From Gymnothorax reevesii (lineage: Eukaryota; Chordata; Actinopteri; Anguilliformes; Muraenidae), in assembly GCA_029721435.1 (NCBI GenBank), contig CM056586.1:70457679-70521678 (forward strand): a stretch of 64,000 nucleotides of DNA, in the 5' to 3' direction. Of this stretch, positions 21,770 through 33,560 are shown one piece after another. Within the stretch, counting starts at the first letter, position 1; each line of letters starts with the position of its first letter. The translations under genes were made by a program, and so were the position numbers. The notes beneath the pieces are model-generated. The model was not told the origin of the DNA, searched no databases, and saw only the letters and a program-made list of their open reading frames with translations.

Positions 21770-21960
21770 AGTGATTCCCAACCCTGTTCCTGGAGTAACC
21801 CTGTTCTGCACAGTTTATACGTCTCCCTGATCTCACACACCCAGTTTAGCTCATTAAGTCCACCACTAATGAGATAATCAGCTGAATCAAGTGTGTTGAA
21901 TCAGGGAAATGTCTAAAATATGCAGGACAGGACCACTCCAGAAGCTGGGTTTGGGGAAAC
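21770..21960. mobile_element. Foldback repeat U with about 45-bp inverted ends
   Basis: The left part, AGTGATTCCCAACCCTGTTC followed by CTGGAGTAACCCTGTTCTGC, is an imperfect inverted repeat of the right part, TGCAGGACAGGACCACTCCA followed by GAAGCTGGGTTTGGGGAAAC. The middle (TTAGCTCATTAAGTCCACC) is non-coding. It matches a common fish repeat whose ends read as CCCAACCCTGTTCCTGGAGA. It is probably a non-autonomous DNA element, with class uncertain. Confidence 0.7.
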
Positions 21961-24860
21961 TCGGTATTAGAGATCAGCGTTTGCTGGCTCTCTCATCTCA
22001 GAATAAGAAGTGGCTCGGCAGAGACGTCGGGCGGGTTTTTGAGTGGCGTCTGGGACCTGGAGACCTCGCCTGTTGTGAGCTGGCTGTGAATGTGTAATAT
22101 CCAGACATAAACTTCCACTGTCAGTGTGGGCAATCATGGCGCTTCATTGTCCACTACCATCATTACAATATGGTTATCATCTGAGCTGCGAGTCTGACAC
22201 CCTCTGCAGGACCTCTCCAATCACCCCTGCAGTAAAGCCTCAGCACCAGGCAGTCGTGGCAAATCTCTGCTTTGTGCTTGTCTGCCTTAATAGACTGGAT
22301 GTCACTTCTGCCTGTGGAATGTGCCTGGTCTTCAGCTGTCAGTCAGCGCCGGCGGTGTCAGGTGGGAGCAGGGCTGTAGCCGTCTGGATTAGAGGGTAGT
22401 TACCATAGCTGTCAGATTACTGACAGCCTGACGCCCCCACTCCCAACTTCCCCTTATTGTTTCTTTGTTTCTCTCAAACATCCTCCAGATGGGAGCATTA
22501 CCCACCACCAAAGAGACGGGGGGTTGGGAGGGTCTGAAAAAAGAGGCGAGAGGCAAAGTGAGTTTAAAGTTCCGTCGGTGCTCGCCACTCGCGCCAAAGC
22601 AAGCGGAGACGGTTCCTTCCTGTCGAGGAGGAAGCGGGAACTGTAGAAGGAGAAGATGAACCTCAAACTCACCTCTTCTCGTTATCGCGCAAGCTGGCTT
22701 ATTGTCTCGGTCATTAAAGGCTCTCGCGATCGGTTGAGATCGTTCCGAAAATTCCTCACTGGCTCGGGGTCCATGACAGGATCTCCGGCCGCACATGCTC
22801 AGTAGAGTTCATCTTTCAAGATTAAATTAAAAGAGCCGTTTGCCTCCAGTTGTAATTACCATTCATGGGACATTTTACCAGACGTGTGAGAAAAGAATCA
22901 GCCGACTGGGGATCTTGTTTTGATATTCTGCGCCAGGGCTTATGCTAAGGAACCGTCTTTGGCAGCCAGTGGTATTTTAATGATTGAAATAGTCGCCGGG
23001 AAGGACATGGGTCAGTAACTGGGTTTGAATTACTCATTCTTCTCATCTCAGTGACCCTGAAAGAGAGACACTGTCATCCCGCGCTCCCTAAATGAGCACA
23101 GAGCTTTTACCGAATCCTGCATCAGAGGGAGAAGTGAGGGGTGCGCACATCACAATCTACATCTTATTGTCTGGAACCAGGGAGCCATCCCATTATGAAT
23201 TATAAGTGGGGAATTTCTTCTTTGGTGACAGCTTTCGAACGGTAGCACTTTTGGGCACACACCACGTCCAACTCGTGGAGTTATCAAAAATGTACCTTCT
23301 GTCACAAGGAGAACCAATTATGTTTCATATGTCCATCCAATCTGACGGGGAGGAAATGTCCTGCGTAGATAATGGGGAATTGAAATATAGAAGCGAAGAT
23401 ATTTGATAACGGGATAATAGCCATATTCGGGGGATGTTGCTTTTGCAACATCCAAAACATTATGACTGAAAAGAGGGACGTTTGGCCGTAAAATTCCCGA
23501 GCTTCTTTTGCTAGTCTCTTAACCCGCTCCGGGCGAATAGGCCGTGGGGCCGAAGGCTACTCAACACAGCGGAGGAAGGGAAAGAGCTTATATTCCTAAA
23601 TTAGCTCCAACCTCTCCGGCTCCACACCAATGGGTTCCACCTTATAAAAAGAAATAAAAAAAACAAGACCAGCAGTAGATTACATTCAGCCCTGACCCGA
23701 ATATCCTCTAACAAGCCCCGCTACTTAAATCAGCAACACCATGATGTTCGTGTAAAGATAATGAGGCCTCGCTTCCTGCAGGATGTGAAACTCTAAACAA
23801 TTACACCGGGTTACAGGAGCACAGGTTAATATTCTCTCATGTCTCCCCGCTCATCGCACCCCTATTGTCCTCCACCACTCTTAATGAAAGTTATGAGACC
23901 TGTCGGTAATGATAAGCTGCAGCTCCAGCGTCCGCTGTGTCAAGGCTGCCGCGTTGCTTGCCCCTCCGGCGTGCGCTTTGCATAGCCTAAAGCGTCTATT
24001 AAAATCCCCTTGTAAAATTCATAAAACAAAAATGTGGCCGGGCTGAAGTCTAGAGGGAGACGGAGTAAGCCGCTTATTAGCGAGGAGTCAAAAACACAGA
24101 CCCAATTACAGATCCTGAACAAGAAGTGCTAAGAATCAGCGCCGGGAATAAGCGGAGTGCCCCTCTCCGCTCGCGCGATTGGCTGAAGTAGCGGGAATAA
24201 GACGGGAGCGAATGAGGGAGTGGAATGTTGGGGGGTGCAGTAATTACCGTGGAGTGTTTAGTGCATGAAGCTGCGGTTGAAAGCACTCAAGTACAAACTC
24301 ATGTAAATCTGCAGGCCGCCGGTACAGATATTAAATTGGCGGGGTTTAGGAGGAATCCCGTCAGGGAGAGGGAATCGCGTCAGCGCACGGCAGAGCCACA
24401 AGCTCAGGAGATATGTAAAGGATCTCAGTCTGGAATTTCAAAGGGCTACAAATTAGATCAGACATTAGCCTTCCCTTCCGGAAAGCGGACAGAATGTGAA
24501 TGAAATGGAATAAATAACTATAAGACGACCTTCCCTCCCTTCTTAGAGGTTGACATTAATCCTTTCATGCGCAATGACAGCTAACAGCGCCCCCGTCCCT
24601 CCCAGGACCACTTCGAAAATCCGGGAAATTCCCCGATATCTTGTGTGTGCGCGAAAAAAGGCGCTGCTTTAATAAGAGATCATAATAGAGATTCCCGCTT
24701 CTAATGCTGCCTTTTAGAAAACGTTTAGCTAACCGTGTTGGGCTGTCGGACAGATGTCGCGCATTAAAAGCAATAAAGAGGATCCTTGGGTTTAATAGAT
24801 CACGACAACTGCTTCTTTTGTCTGGGTCCTCCGAGGGCTGTAAGGACCTGCCCCCACGCG
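21961..24860. other. Spacer with candidate conserved non-coding blocks
   Basis: Complex sequence with no recognised repeat and no convincing exon. The longest open frame (135 codons, 22389-22796 minus) overlaps a 64-codon frame on the other strand and has no known domain. Blocks at about 22800-23060 (AGATTAAATTAAAAGAGCCG, GTTGTAATTACCATTCATGG) and about 24650-24805 (GCTTTAATAAGAGATCATAA, GCATTAAAAGCAATAAAGAG) are the best candidates for conserved regulatory DNA by composition. This is the longest repeat-poor part of the window. Confidence 0.35.
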
Positions 24861-25115
24861 CTCCCCCTTCACCCCCCTACAGCCACCCGCGATGGCGGGG
24901 CGGGGCGGGTGTAGCGCGCCGGGGCGAGCGGCAGGGGTGGCGAGCCAAGAGATGATGCGGTGAGCAGTGTGGACATCGTTCTCGCAGCGGGCTGCTCTAA
25001 CGAGGGCCAGCGAGCGCCTTGACCTGCTGGACTCGCCGCTCGCCTCGCTTATCATTAGTCTTATGAGGCTAACGGCGGCACGAAGCCGTCCAACTCCAGC
25101 TGCTGCCCGCGGCTC
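24861..25115. other. GC- and CpG-rich patch
   Basis: Unusually GC-rich for this window, with many CpG dinucleotides: CGCGATGGCGGGGCGGGGCG, GTAGCGCGCCGGGGCGAGCG, GACTCGCCGCTCGCCTCGC. GC boxes of the GGGGCGGGG type are at about 24895-24906. It could be a CpG island with promoter or enhancer activity, but no first exon, start codon context or splice donor is evident on either strand. Confidence 0.4.
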
Positions 25116-26895
25116 CGTTACGCCGCAATGAAAGTCCATTATCTGCCCAACTTGAACTTAAACGCAACCAAAAATAGGCGTCCTCACGAGGCGCGAGCAA
25201 AATGGATGCAAAGCAGCGACAGAGAGAGGACCCCGGGTCGAGGGCCCTAAAGTTCCACCAGCTCAGTCCTGCCATCGATGACTCTCAGATTTCAGGCTTT
25301 CAGTATTTCTGCTGGTAAATTCATTGTCTTTTTATCAATTAAGCCGAAGAGCTGTAAAAGACAGCTCTGCTCCGTGAATTTGAAAGAGTTTGCATTCTTA
25401 ACTACGTTGTGATGGTCACTTACAGATTTGTGAACCACTAATGACAATTTGTGCAAAATGACGCCCCAGTCTGCAGAGGTTCTCAAACACAGAGGGAGCA
25501 GGAGGTAGAATGAGGTGGGACAATAGGAATAGAAATACATGCCCACTTATTCTATTGTACTGTCGTGATTAAACATGGCCGTGCGTAGCCCTGATGCGAG
25601 AACAGACTCAGGCACAGAGAAGGTAAAAAAGGGTCAGTTTCTCTCCCCTGCTGCTACCCTTTGACCCCTGATATTAATGGCTGTAAACTGCATCCCACCT
25701 TATGTAAATGACTGTTCATTCAGGTCACGGTATGCATATAACATGGAGCCGCCACAGATAACCCTACAACCTGGTGTGTTGCAAACAGCGGGGGCGGTGA
25801 TGAACAGCCAACCCTGCACACACACCCCCCCACCCACTCCAAACACACACGCGCACACACACACACACAAGGTCCCCCTCCTCTCATTGTTTCTTATTAA
25901 ACGTTATAACCAGCTTATATAAATAACTTCAGGCCTGGAATTTCTTTGCCTCTCCACAGCTGGATGAGAAACAGCTTTAAAGAGCTAATTTAGCAGGAGT
26001 GGCAGGGAAAAACACAACGGCAGGTGAGACGGTTACTATCGCATCACCTCCGATCCTCCCCACTCCCACCCCCTGTTTCAAAACACCTCCCCTCCCACTC
26101 AATTTTATCAACCGACCGTCGCCTGATTCACAATACATTTTTACTAATGCAGCTCAAGAGCGGGGTGGAAACAAACCGCGAGCCTCAATATCTCACGCGC
26201 TGCCGACAATTTCGGCTCCGTCTCTCCTGGTTTCCCCGAGCAAAATCTTTTGTGCCTTGACTTCAGCTCAGTGCAGTTTGACTAACATCTTAACCTACTT
26301 AGTGCAATTAGTGCTTCATTAGAGGGGCTAACTAACTATTCCTTCTTTCCTCAATGATTTGTTAGAGCGCACACATACGAGTACATAATCAATGGTTTCC
26401 AATTACTCCTCCGGTGGAAGCACTACTTCAAATAACCCAGACGATAATAAAGAGGCATTACTGACTGTAAGGTAGCAGAACCATTTAATTGCAGAGCAAT
26501 TCTTCCCAGCTTTAAAATTTTTCACACTAATGAAGTGTCATACAAAAAAAAAGTATTGATTTTTTTCCACCACATACCTTCCACCACAAATATGTAATTA
26601 TCCTTTTTATATCTGGCAGGGGATTAAAATAATCTATAGTATCTAGCCTTTGCGCTTTCCTGACAGAGCTGTGTGGGGCTTTTACCCTTTTCAAAAATAT
26701 GCAGCGGTTTGATGAATGAACTTTAGACAAAATGTTGTTCTGTTTTATGACGTTTGGTTTCAAAACCTGTATTCGGCAGACAGGCTACAAGTCGCTGACC
26801 GAAAGAGCGAGGCAGTTGAAGGCTTTCAGCACGCAATCATGGCATCTCACACCCGACCATTACCCAACTGAGCTGGATCACATTAGTGCTAGACA
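25116..26895. other. Spacer with an interrupted CA repeat
   Basis: Non-coding. An interrupted CA repeat with C runs lies at 25816-25869. The segment at about 26280-26520 (TTAGTGCAATTAGTGCTTCA, CATTTAATTGCAGAGC) is AT-rich and may be conserved. No gene family is recognised in the open frames, which reach 115 codons at 24792-25139 in the preceding GC-rich part. Confidence 0.35.
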
Positions 26896-26897
26896 AT

Positions 26898-26928
<31 letters not shown>

Positions 26929-27660
26929 AAGGTACACGCGCCCACACGCACATACAGGTACACATACACACGTGTGCATGCGCAAACTCGCACACAAAAA
27001 TGATCGCATTTGATAAGAATTCCCCCAAACATAAACACACAAACATTCAAACAAACAAAACCCGACCCCAGTCACAGACCGCAAAAGTCTCCCACCAAAG
27101 ACTGGATGAACGCACGCATGGATGGACGGACACGAAACATTCAAAAGGCCATATCAGGGAATAAGGCCAAACTACACAACCAATTTGGAAAGGCCATCGT
27201 CAACGCTGGAGATCTGCTCTAAAACCTAACTGGATAGAAGCACACATGCATGGACGAAGGGATGCACCTTTGCACACACGGACAGACATGGCCTAAATTA
27301 ATAGTCCCCGACCCTACCCTTTGTGGTGAGGTGCTATCCAGATGCCAACTCAGAAACCCACTAGAATGTAGACTGGCACACATGCACCAAAAACGCAAGC
27401 ATACAAACATCTCCACTCAAATATATTCACACAGACACACATTCATAAACAAGTGGATACTGTACAAACATGCATACTATTCCAAATATACACACACATG
27501 CTCATATACAAACACATACTGTATACAGTATACAATCATGCACTGATGCAAGTATGTACAGAAACTATACTTATGCGCCAGTGTTCATATTCAACGACGC
27601 ATTCACGCTTACACTCAAAAACAGAACACAAACACATACAAGAATAAACATGTATACCCA
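26896..27660. repeat. CA-rich cryptically simple region
   Basis: A pure CA run at 26897-26925 is followed by about 700 bp enriched in CACA, ACACAC, CATACA and AACATTCAAAC words with many interruptions, for example CACACACATGCTCATATACA. A short palindrome ACTGTATACAGT lies at about 27518-27529. Overlapping open frames of 60-98 codons on both strands are rich in His and Thr or in Cys and Val because of the repeat and are not genes. Confidence 0.85.
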
Positions 27661-27823
27661 ATAACTTAAATATTTTATGATTTTTAAGGAATGAAAAGCA
27701 ATTGGCCGTTTGCTGCATAGCTGTTCCATGGTCAGGTGTGCATTATACCCATATTACTTACTTTATGCATACATCTGAGGTATTAGGCGGATTTGAGGCA
27801 TTTACACTTGGAATCTGTCACTG

Positions 27824-28057
27824 TTAACCCTTTGAGCGCTGAATACATTTTCAAGCAATTAAAAATGTAGTTATCCTGAGCGGTTGAAAACCTATCATGT
27901 GCCAACTTGTTTAAACTTGTTTAAACCGATCATGTGTCAACTTGTTTGAAAGAGCTCCCTTCCGGGAGTTGCCACATGATAGGTTTTCAACAGCTTCTGA
28001 TTTTGATATTTTACATCATTGGGCAACTGTTATTGCCCACGGGGCTGAAACGGTTAA
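27824..28057 (+). mobile_element. Family P foldback element, copy 3
   Basis: TTAA flanks both ends (27824-27827 and 28054-28057). The left end TTAACCCTTTGAGCGCTGAA is the best preserved in the window. The left arm contains a partial internal duplication: ACTTGTTTAA occurs twice in a row, followed by a second arm-like copy CCGATCATGTGTCAACTTGT, which makes this the longest copy. The right arm (GAGTTGCCACATGATAGGTT) is followed by the usual TTTTGATATTTTACATCATT block. Confidence 0.88.
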
Positions 28058-28960
28058 CTCAATATTAAGTGCAAGAATCTGTCACTGACATTAAAGCAAG
28101 CCGTCAAAACTAAATAATCAGAAGAGGAAAAACAATAGGTGTGGTCAAATCAACGATTTGGTGCAATCTTTCAGTGAAAGAATGCATTACTGAGCTCCAA
28201 AGACACAAAAATGCCAGGAAGACTACAGATAACCAACTATTGTGGGGGCAAAAAAAATCTTTCCATGGAAAAGAAAACCCCATCCACAGCCGGTTGGCAG
28301 TACCCTGCGGAAGGGGGGCATCTCTGTGTCAATAAACATTCAAGAGAAGACTTCATCAGAGTAAATGCAGAGGATTTACTACAGAAAGTAAACCATGCGT
28401 AAGTCTCAAAATAAAAAAGTTGGTCAAAAAATATCCAAAAATGTGCAAGCAGTTCTAGACAGCATCCTATAGGCAGACAAAGATCAACCTGTAAGTAAGA
28501 ACTGGGAAGGAACTGCTCATGACCTAAAGCAGAACTCCTCCTCTGTGAGTAGGGGTCATGTGTGGGCATGTGTGGTTGGTAAAGGAACTAGTTCCCTTGT
28601 ATTTATCAATGATGTGACTCCTGACACAAACAGAAGGATGAATTCTGAATTATGTGGGCCATCCCACATACAAAGCAACCCAAGGCAGAGAATTCAAATG
28701 TTCTACAATGCCTGCATAACTTTATTTAAACCCTGTTACAGGATCAGCTGGAAAGTATAAAGTTTGTGAAGAATGCACATCTTCAAAGACACACTGACGG
28801 GAAGTATTGCTGCGGTCAACAAAATCTGTTTAAAATGATTTCCTGAATGCCAAAAATTTGCAAAGCAGTGATTAAATCTCACAGTGGATTCTTCGATGAA
28901 AAATCGGTAAAAACAGAGTGTTATTTATCATGCACTTTAATTTGTTTTCAAATGCACAAA
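28058..28960 (+). mobile_element. Tc1-like transposon remnant next to family P copy 3
   Basis: Coding-strand traces of a Tc1 transposase lie at about 28130-28760. No clear terminal inverted repeats were found, so the limits are approximate. The remnant starts a few bases after the family P element and both are old. Confidence 0.6.
28130..28760 (+). pseudogene. Tc1-like transposase remnant
   Basis: At about 28560-28640 the plus strand reads VWACVVGKGTSSLVFINDVT and then NRRMNSE. This is the segment between the first and second catalytic aspartates of Tc1 transposases (typically MVWGCFS...GTGSLVFIDDVT...RMNSEVY). Upstream, at about 28170-28230, GAGCTCCAAAGACACAAAAA and GGAAGACTACAGATAACCAA correspond to the DNA-binding half in broken frames. 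The catalytic downstream part (DNDPKH region) is not legible. It would have encoded a transposase but carries several stops and frameshifts. Confidence 0.72.
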
Positions 28961-29089
28961 TTACTCGATAAAATGTCTTATGATACGTTTTAGTCTTAGT
29001 TTAGTGTTGTTAACTGTTAATATTAATATACGGAAAACTTTCATCAAATTAAACACAGATTTGAGCAACAATGTATATGCACAGCCATG

Positions 29090-29398
29090 TACCTATGCAA
29101 TGCATACATATAGGAATATAAACAGGCATGAACACATACATTTGAATGCAGATACACATCCATGCATATCAGCGGGGCTCCAACCTACAGGTGGCCCCAT
29201 ACACCAGCATGAACTTATGCACATGCTCACACACATATATGTACCATATATATACTCATTCAAACACACACAAGCCCGCCACCCACGCACCCACCCGCCC
29301 AAACACACACACACACACACACACACGCACGCACGCACGCACGCATGCATGCACACACACACACACAGACACACACACACACATGTTCCCACACACCC

Positions 29399-29435
<37 letters not shown>

Positions 29436-29441
29436 ACACAG
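29090..29441. repeat. (CA)n microsatellite with CACG and CATG interruptions
   Basis: The core at 29302-29441 has three CA runs separated by GCACGCACGCACGCATGCAT and by ATGTTCCCACACACCCA. CA-rich cryptic repeat extends leftwards to about 29090. Overlapping frames of up to 173 codons on one strand and 129 on the other are products of the dinucleotide and should not be annotated as proteins. Confidence 0.95.
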
Positions 29442-29696
29442 AGCTTTAAAATGCTGATCTCTCTGATTGGTATGGGTGTCACCCCCTCCTTGAGGCCCTA
29501 AAGAAAAGCTTTTGACTGATAACAGAATAACTGACACGCTAATAAATTACATTAGCATTAGGTCAGTCCCCTACAATAATAGGGTCGTTCAACTCAAGAA
29601 GCAGCTCTCATTTACACTGCTATGCAGTCTGTAACGAAACACATCGCATTCCGCATCCTTCCTCTTCTTCCCTCTCCTCTTGTTCTTTTCAGAATA

Positions 29697-29833
29697 ACAA
29701 TAATAATAATAATAATAATAATTTTTATTATTATTATTATCATTATTATTATTGTTACAATAAATAGTAAGAATAATGATGATGACAGTGATTGATGATG
29801 ATATTATGATTATGATTATTATTATAACTACAA
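29697..29833. repeat. (AAT)n/(ATT)n microsatellite, self-complementary
   Basis: An AAT run (29697-29722) is followed at once by an ATT run (29726-29753) and then ATG/ATT variants to about 29833. The AAT and ATT halves are complementary, so the tract can fold into a hairpin. This explains the Asn, Tyr and Ile runs in the antisense open frame. Confidence 0.93.
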
Positions 29834-31340
29834 CTGAAATATCGCATTGCAACATTTTTATGTTGCTTTCACTCGCAAATCTTCATGGTGTAATTCCATG
29901 ATAGCAGTAGATCAGCTACAGCAGCTCACCATATTTCCGACTCTCCATATCAGCTCATTACAGTTTACAGTGCGATCTGTGCCAGTGAAATGCAGTGAAC
30001 ATGGAGTGATGACATCGAGCAGACTGAAAGTATAGGTGGCCAGTGAAATCTAAAATACGGCGACGTCCGCGGAATGTTTTACTGGCTGCAGGAGAAAGCG
30101 GCTGTAGCCCAGCGCTCCCTGGCACGCGGGGAGTACGGAGCCGTGACTTCCCTTGCAGGTCCTGCAGCTCTCTAAAACTTTTGGGTCTGCTTCCTGCCGT
30201 CCCCGACCCCCCCATTCCCCCGCCCCCGCGCTTCTTTAGCGGCTGGCGAACCTGAGCGCTGGAGAGGCGCTCTTAAATCTACCCCATGCTGGGCTGCCTT
30301 TCACCATAATAAAAAGCCATTACCTTGACCGCTGACACGAGGCCGGGAGTGAGGGTCAGAGTGATATTTATTGATGAAACTCTGAGCTCCCAATCTGCTC
30401 CACTCAGTGGGCATCATACAGCTGTCAGCTCAGACAGAGATCACGGCGCATGATGGCCCTCGACATGGCCCATCTATAATTTATGAACTACACCGAAAAC
30501 AAGCAGGAGACAACAAGGGAGCCCGGGCTCGGGGATTACCTTCCGCTGCTGCTAAAGAGATTTGAGAGGGGAGTTTTTTTGGGCGGCGGGGGGCAGGTGG
30601 GGGGTAAAGGGGTGGTAGGGGGGGTGTAGATACACGTTTGGAAGCCGGTGAGCACAATAGCACGTGTTAAATATTCAAAAGGCCCGCAGCAGGAGCTCTC
30701 TCTCCCCGCGGACTCCGCCGCATGAATGATATGATAGACAGTGTTTACAGTGCGGATGTAAAGCGGGTTCGCTAGTGCGTCGCACGCCCGCTATCACACT
30801 TCAGTCAAGCCCTTTAAATGAGACAGAGATGTAACAAAGAATGTTAATGCCGGCTCTTTGTTACCGTAGGCTGTGCCTCAACGCTTTTTCCCCCAGACGC
30901 CGGGCCGGAGGATGCAGGGAATGTGTACTCCTCTGTCAGAGCACGGTGTTACATGACTGGATCTTCTTCTTCTTCTCCTCCTCCCGCCGTACGTTTGCGG
31001 CGGGTTAATGCCGTGCTGCGGTACGGACCGACGCTCAGCTGCTGGAACAGCGACTGACAGATCATTAACAACGTGCCCGGCTGGCACACCCACCACCTGC
31101 TGCCGGAAAACCGTTATTATCGAGGAAAGAAGAGAGAAAACGATATCACTACGGCGCATTTAAGTCTAGCAGCTGAATAGCTACACAGGCTGGGTTCTTG
31201 CGAAATGTGTATGAAGCGCACATTTCCCGAGACGTGCCTTCCTAGCGTAGACATCTTCCCTTTATATAAAAATAAATAAATAAAAGCAAGAAAAAAAATC
31301 CCATGATTTAATGGCATTTGCGACTAAATTGTTCTTAGAT
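29834..31340. other. GC-rich spacer, candidate regulatory DNA
   Basis: Parts of this spacer are CpG-rich (30055-30260, 30690-30800, 30985-31100). Mixed in are complex blocks such as GAATGATATGATAGACAGTG, then TTTACAGTGCGGATG (30722-30757), and CCCATCTATAATTTATGAAC (30468-30487). No exon can be supported, although several minus-strand frames of 60-93 codons are open because of GC content. The mix of CpG islands and homeodomain-type sites would fit a developmental regulatory region; that is inference. Confidence 0.35.
30568..30629. repeat. G-rich tract with quadruplex potential
   Basis: Successive G runs (GGGCGGCGGGGGGCAGGTGG, GGGGTAAAGGGGTGG, GGGGGGGTG) with short spacers satisfy the usual pattern of four or more runs of three Gs for an intramolecular G-quadruplex. 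It is low complexity and therefore also prone to length variation. Confidence 0.7.
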
Positions 31341-31562
31341 TTAGCCCTTAGAACGCTAAATGCAGCTATTGTCACTCAGCAATGTAAGCTATCAAAATCA
31401 GATGCTGTTGAAAACCTATAGTGTGGCAACTTATTCAAAAGACCTCCCGCAGGGCAGCTCCTTTAAACGAGTTGCCACATGATAGGTTTTCAACAGCAAA
31501 AGATAAAAATTAAATTAAAATTAAATTAAAATTTTAATTGTTTTCAGCCCTCTAAGGGTTAA
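31341..31562 (-). mobile_element. Family P foldback element, copy 4 (reverse orientation)
   Basis: Read on the plus strand, the copy starts TTAGCCCTTAGAACGCTAAA and ends GCCCTCTAAGGGTTAA. TTAA is intact at 31559-31562 and mutated to TTAG at the left. The TGCAGCTATTGTCACTCAGC block on the left identifies this as the family's right side, so the copy is inverted relative to copies 1-3 and 6. The central hairpin arms (TGTTGAAAACCTATAGTGTG and GCCACATGATAGGTTTTCAA) are both present. An AAATTAAATTAAAATTAAAT tandem repeat near 31506-31538 replaces part of the other subterminal region. Confidence 0.86.
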
Positions 31563-32755
31563 TAAACAGGCTTGCGAGTTAATCGCTCATTATTTAGCTA
31601 TGTTGCCTAGTCTATCATATCTTTTTAAAATGGCTGCTTTCGTTTAGTTGATTTCTGTAAATAAAATCCCCTTGTTTACATTACGCAGATGACACTTGGA
31701 ATTTCTGTTGCATTTCAGAAACATTGCAATTTGCAGACCAGCAGCCTTCTGCTCTATTGCAAAAGCACAGGAATCATTACCCATAAATAAATTACGCTGG
31801 GTTATTCCAGAGTCATTACAAGTTTATTTTGATCTTGCATCATAATTCACAACTTGGCTGGCAATATATTTTCTCAAAATGTGAGGTAATTCCTCTGCAC
31901 CGTGGAAAGTTATGATTCATTTATACAGGACTGACAGCATAATGCAGAGACGTCAAAATCCATTAAAATTGTTCAATGTCTCGGGTTTATTTTTAGATCC
32001 AATTGAGATTTAACTGATGGTGAAAAATATACAGTCAGGTGTGTTTACCTCACCTTTAGAAAGAATGTGTTATAGTCCCAATTAATTTGTTATTCCTGTC
32101 ACTGAAGGCATTGTCTACTTCAACACTGTCATGGCTCTCTGTGCTTTGTTTTCAGAAAAATGACATTTAATTTTTCGGTAACCCTTTCCAGGCTAAATTC
32201 ATCTACCGGGAGCGGTTCTTGTTTAGGAACACTTAAACTGAATTCATACCGTTTTAATTGCTTATCAGAATGACGGATTGCGAAATGTCACGGCACTGTT
32301 TTTTCCTCTGTTTTCCACTTCCGAGCCGGTAACAAGATCATGCGCTTCCCAAATGATGCTAAATTAGCAGATGAATGCCTGCCTGAGATGGCCTCTTAAA
32401 TGGGGCCTCCTTGAAGATTCAGATGCTGCTCCCGGACCCCATTAATATGGACATTGTATCGCTTTCTGGATTTTCTTCATTATGGTGCTTAATCTTCGCT
32501 GTGCTGATGACGGCTTCAGCGGCCAGACTGTAGTCAGAAAACATCCCGCCCCACAGAATGCAGAGCCGTATGGAGGAGAGCAGCTAGACCCCAGGAAGAC
32601 CATTAACGGCGTTACAGCGAGCTTCGTTTACTCAAAAATCCATGCAGGCGCTAGATCCCGCTCAAATTTTATAATCACCCCGGGAATATGATGTGGGAAT
32701 AGTTTTCTAATTCAGAGATAAAAATGAAAATGAAACAGTTAAAGGTCCTTTTATT
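31563..32755. other. Spacer, strongest candidate conserved non-coding region
   Basis: About 1.2 kb of complex, repeat-free, AT-rich sequence. Motif-dense words include TCATTATTTAGCTATGTTGC, CATTGCAATTTGCAGACC, CATTACCCATAAATAAATTA, CATTAATATGGACATTG and TTTTAATTGCTTATCAG. No open frame longer than 69 codons occurs. By composition this is the most enhancer-like part of the window, but I cannot test conservation or name a neighbouring gene. Confidence 0.4.
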
Positions 32756-33473
32756 TACAGTCACATCCATAATTATTGGCACCCTTGAAAAAAAAAGAAT
32801 AAAAATGGCTGCATATTAAAAAAAAAAAAAATCTATACTGCTGATAATTCATATATTCTAACATACAGGCAAACTATAAATGTTGATTCTGTTTCAGTGT
32901 TTTCAACCCTAGCAATTATTACAGATGGAATTTCTGAATAAGAGGGATTAAGGTAAATTGGCAATTTTTAACGTAATTAAGTTCATCACAGGTTCATCAC
33001 AAGGGAAACACATTGTATTATTCCATAAACTATAGTTTCATTACATTATAAAGACAAGGTAAAATACAAACAGTCACCCTCTCTATCCCATGAGCATAGA
33101 AAAGGCAGAAGTATTTGTCCATTCAAAAAACACAGGTGGTAATTGGTCTTTATGAATGAAATAATGGGTATTCAAGGAAAAAATACAGACCATTTTAAAT
33201 AGCTTACAATTTTTAGAATACTTGAAATACAGTTAGCTTTGCGCAAACAATAATTATTTGCGTGAAATGTGTACAAGGGAAGAAAACTGGCCCTAGAAAA
33301 GGATGAACAGGATGCGAGTCAGTAGGCCGCATGGGTGATGGCAAAGATGGGGAGGGTGGAAAATAAAAATCTCAAGGATTATGTTTCACAATTTTCAGCA
33401 GTTAGCAGCATCTAGAAGTCGGGACCATGACATGTGACATGCCACCTCCATGACAACAAGAAGACACTGTCAG

Positions 33474-33560
33474 CAACATCCCCCACTACCATGGAGTCCC
33501 ATTTTCGAACCCAGTCAAGGTCATGGCTCGTAGCATTCACACAAAATTTCAAATTTGGGG
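33474..33560 (+). repeat. Fragment of MITE family W
   Basis: AACATCCCCCACTACCATGG and CCCATTTTCGAACCCAGTCA followed by AGGTCATGG match the left part of the fuller copy at 52018-52232 (ACATCCCCCGCCAATCG...TTTTCGAACTCAATCAAGG). The right end of the family is not seen here. Confidence 0.6.

Noticed and set aside
28980..29501. A 173-codon frame rich in His and Thr
   Set aside because: It is produced by the CA microsatellite; the opposite strand is open too.
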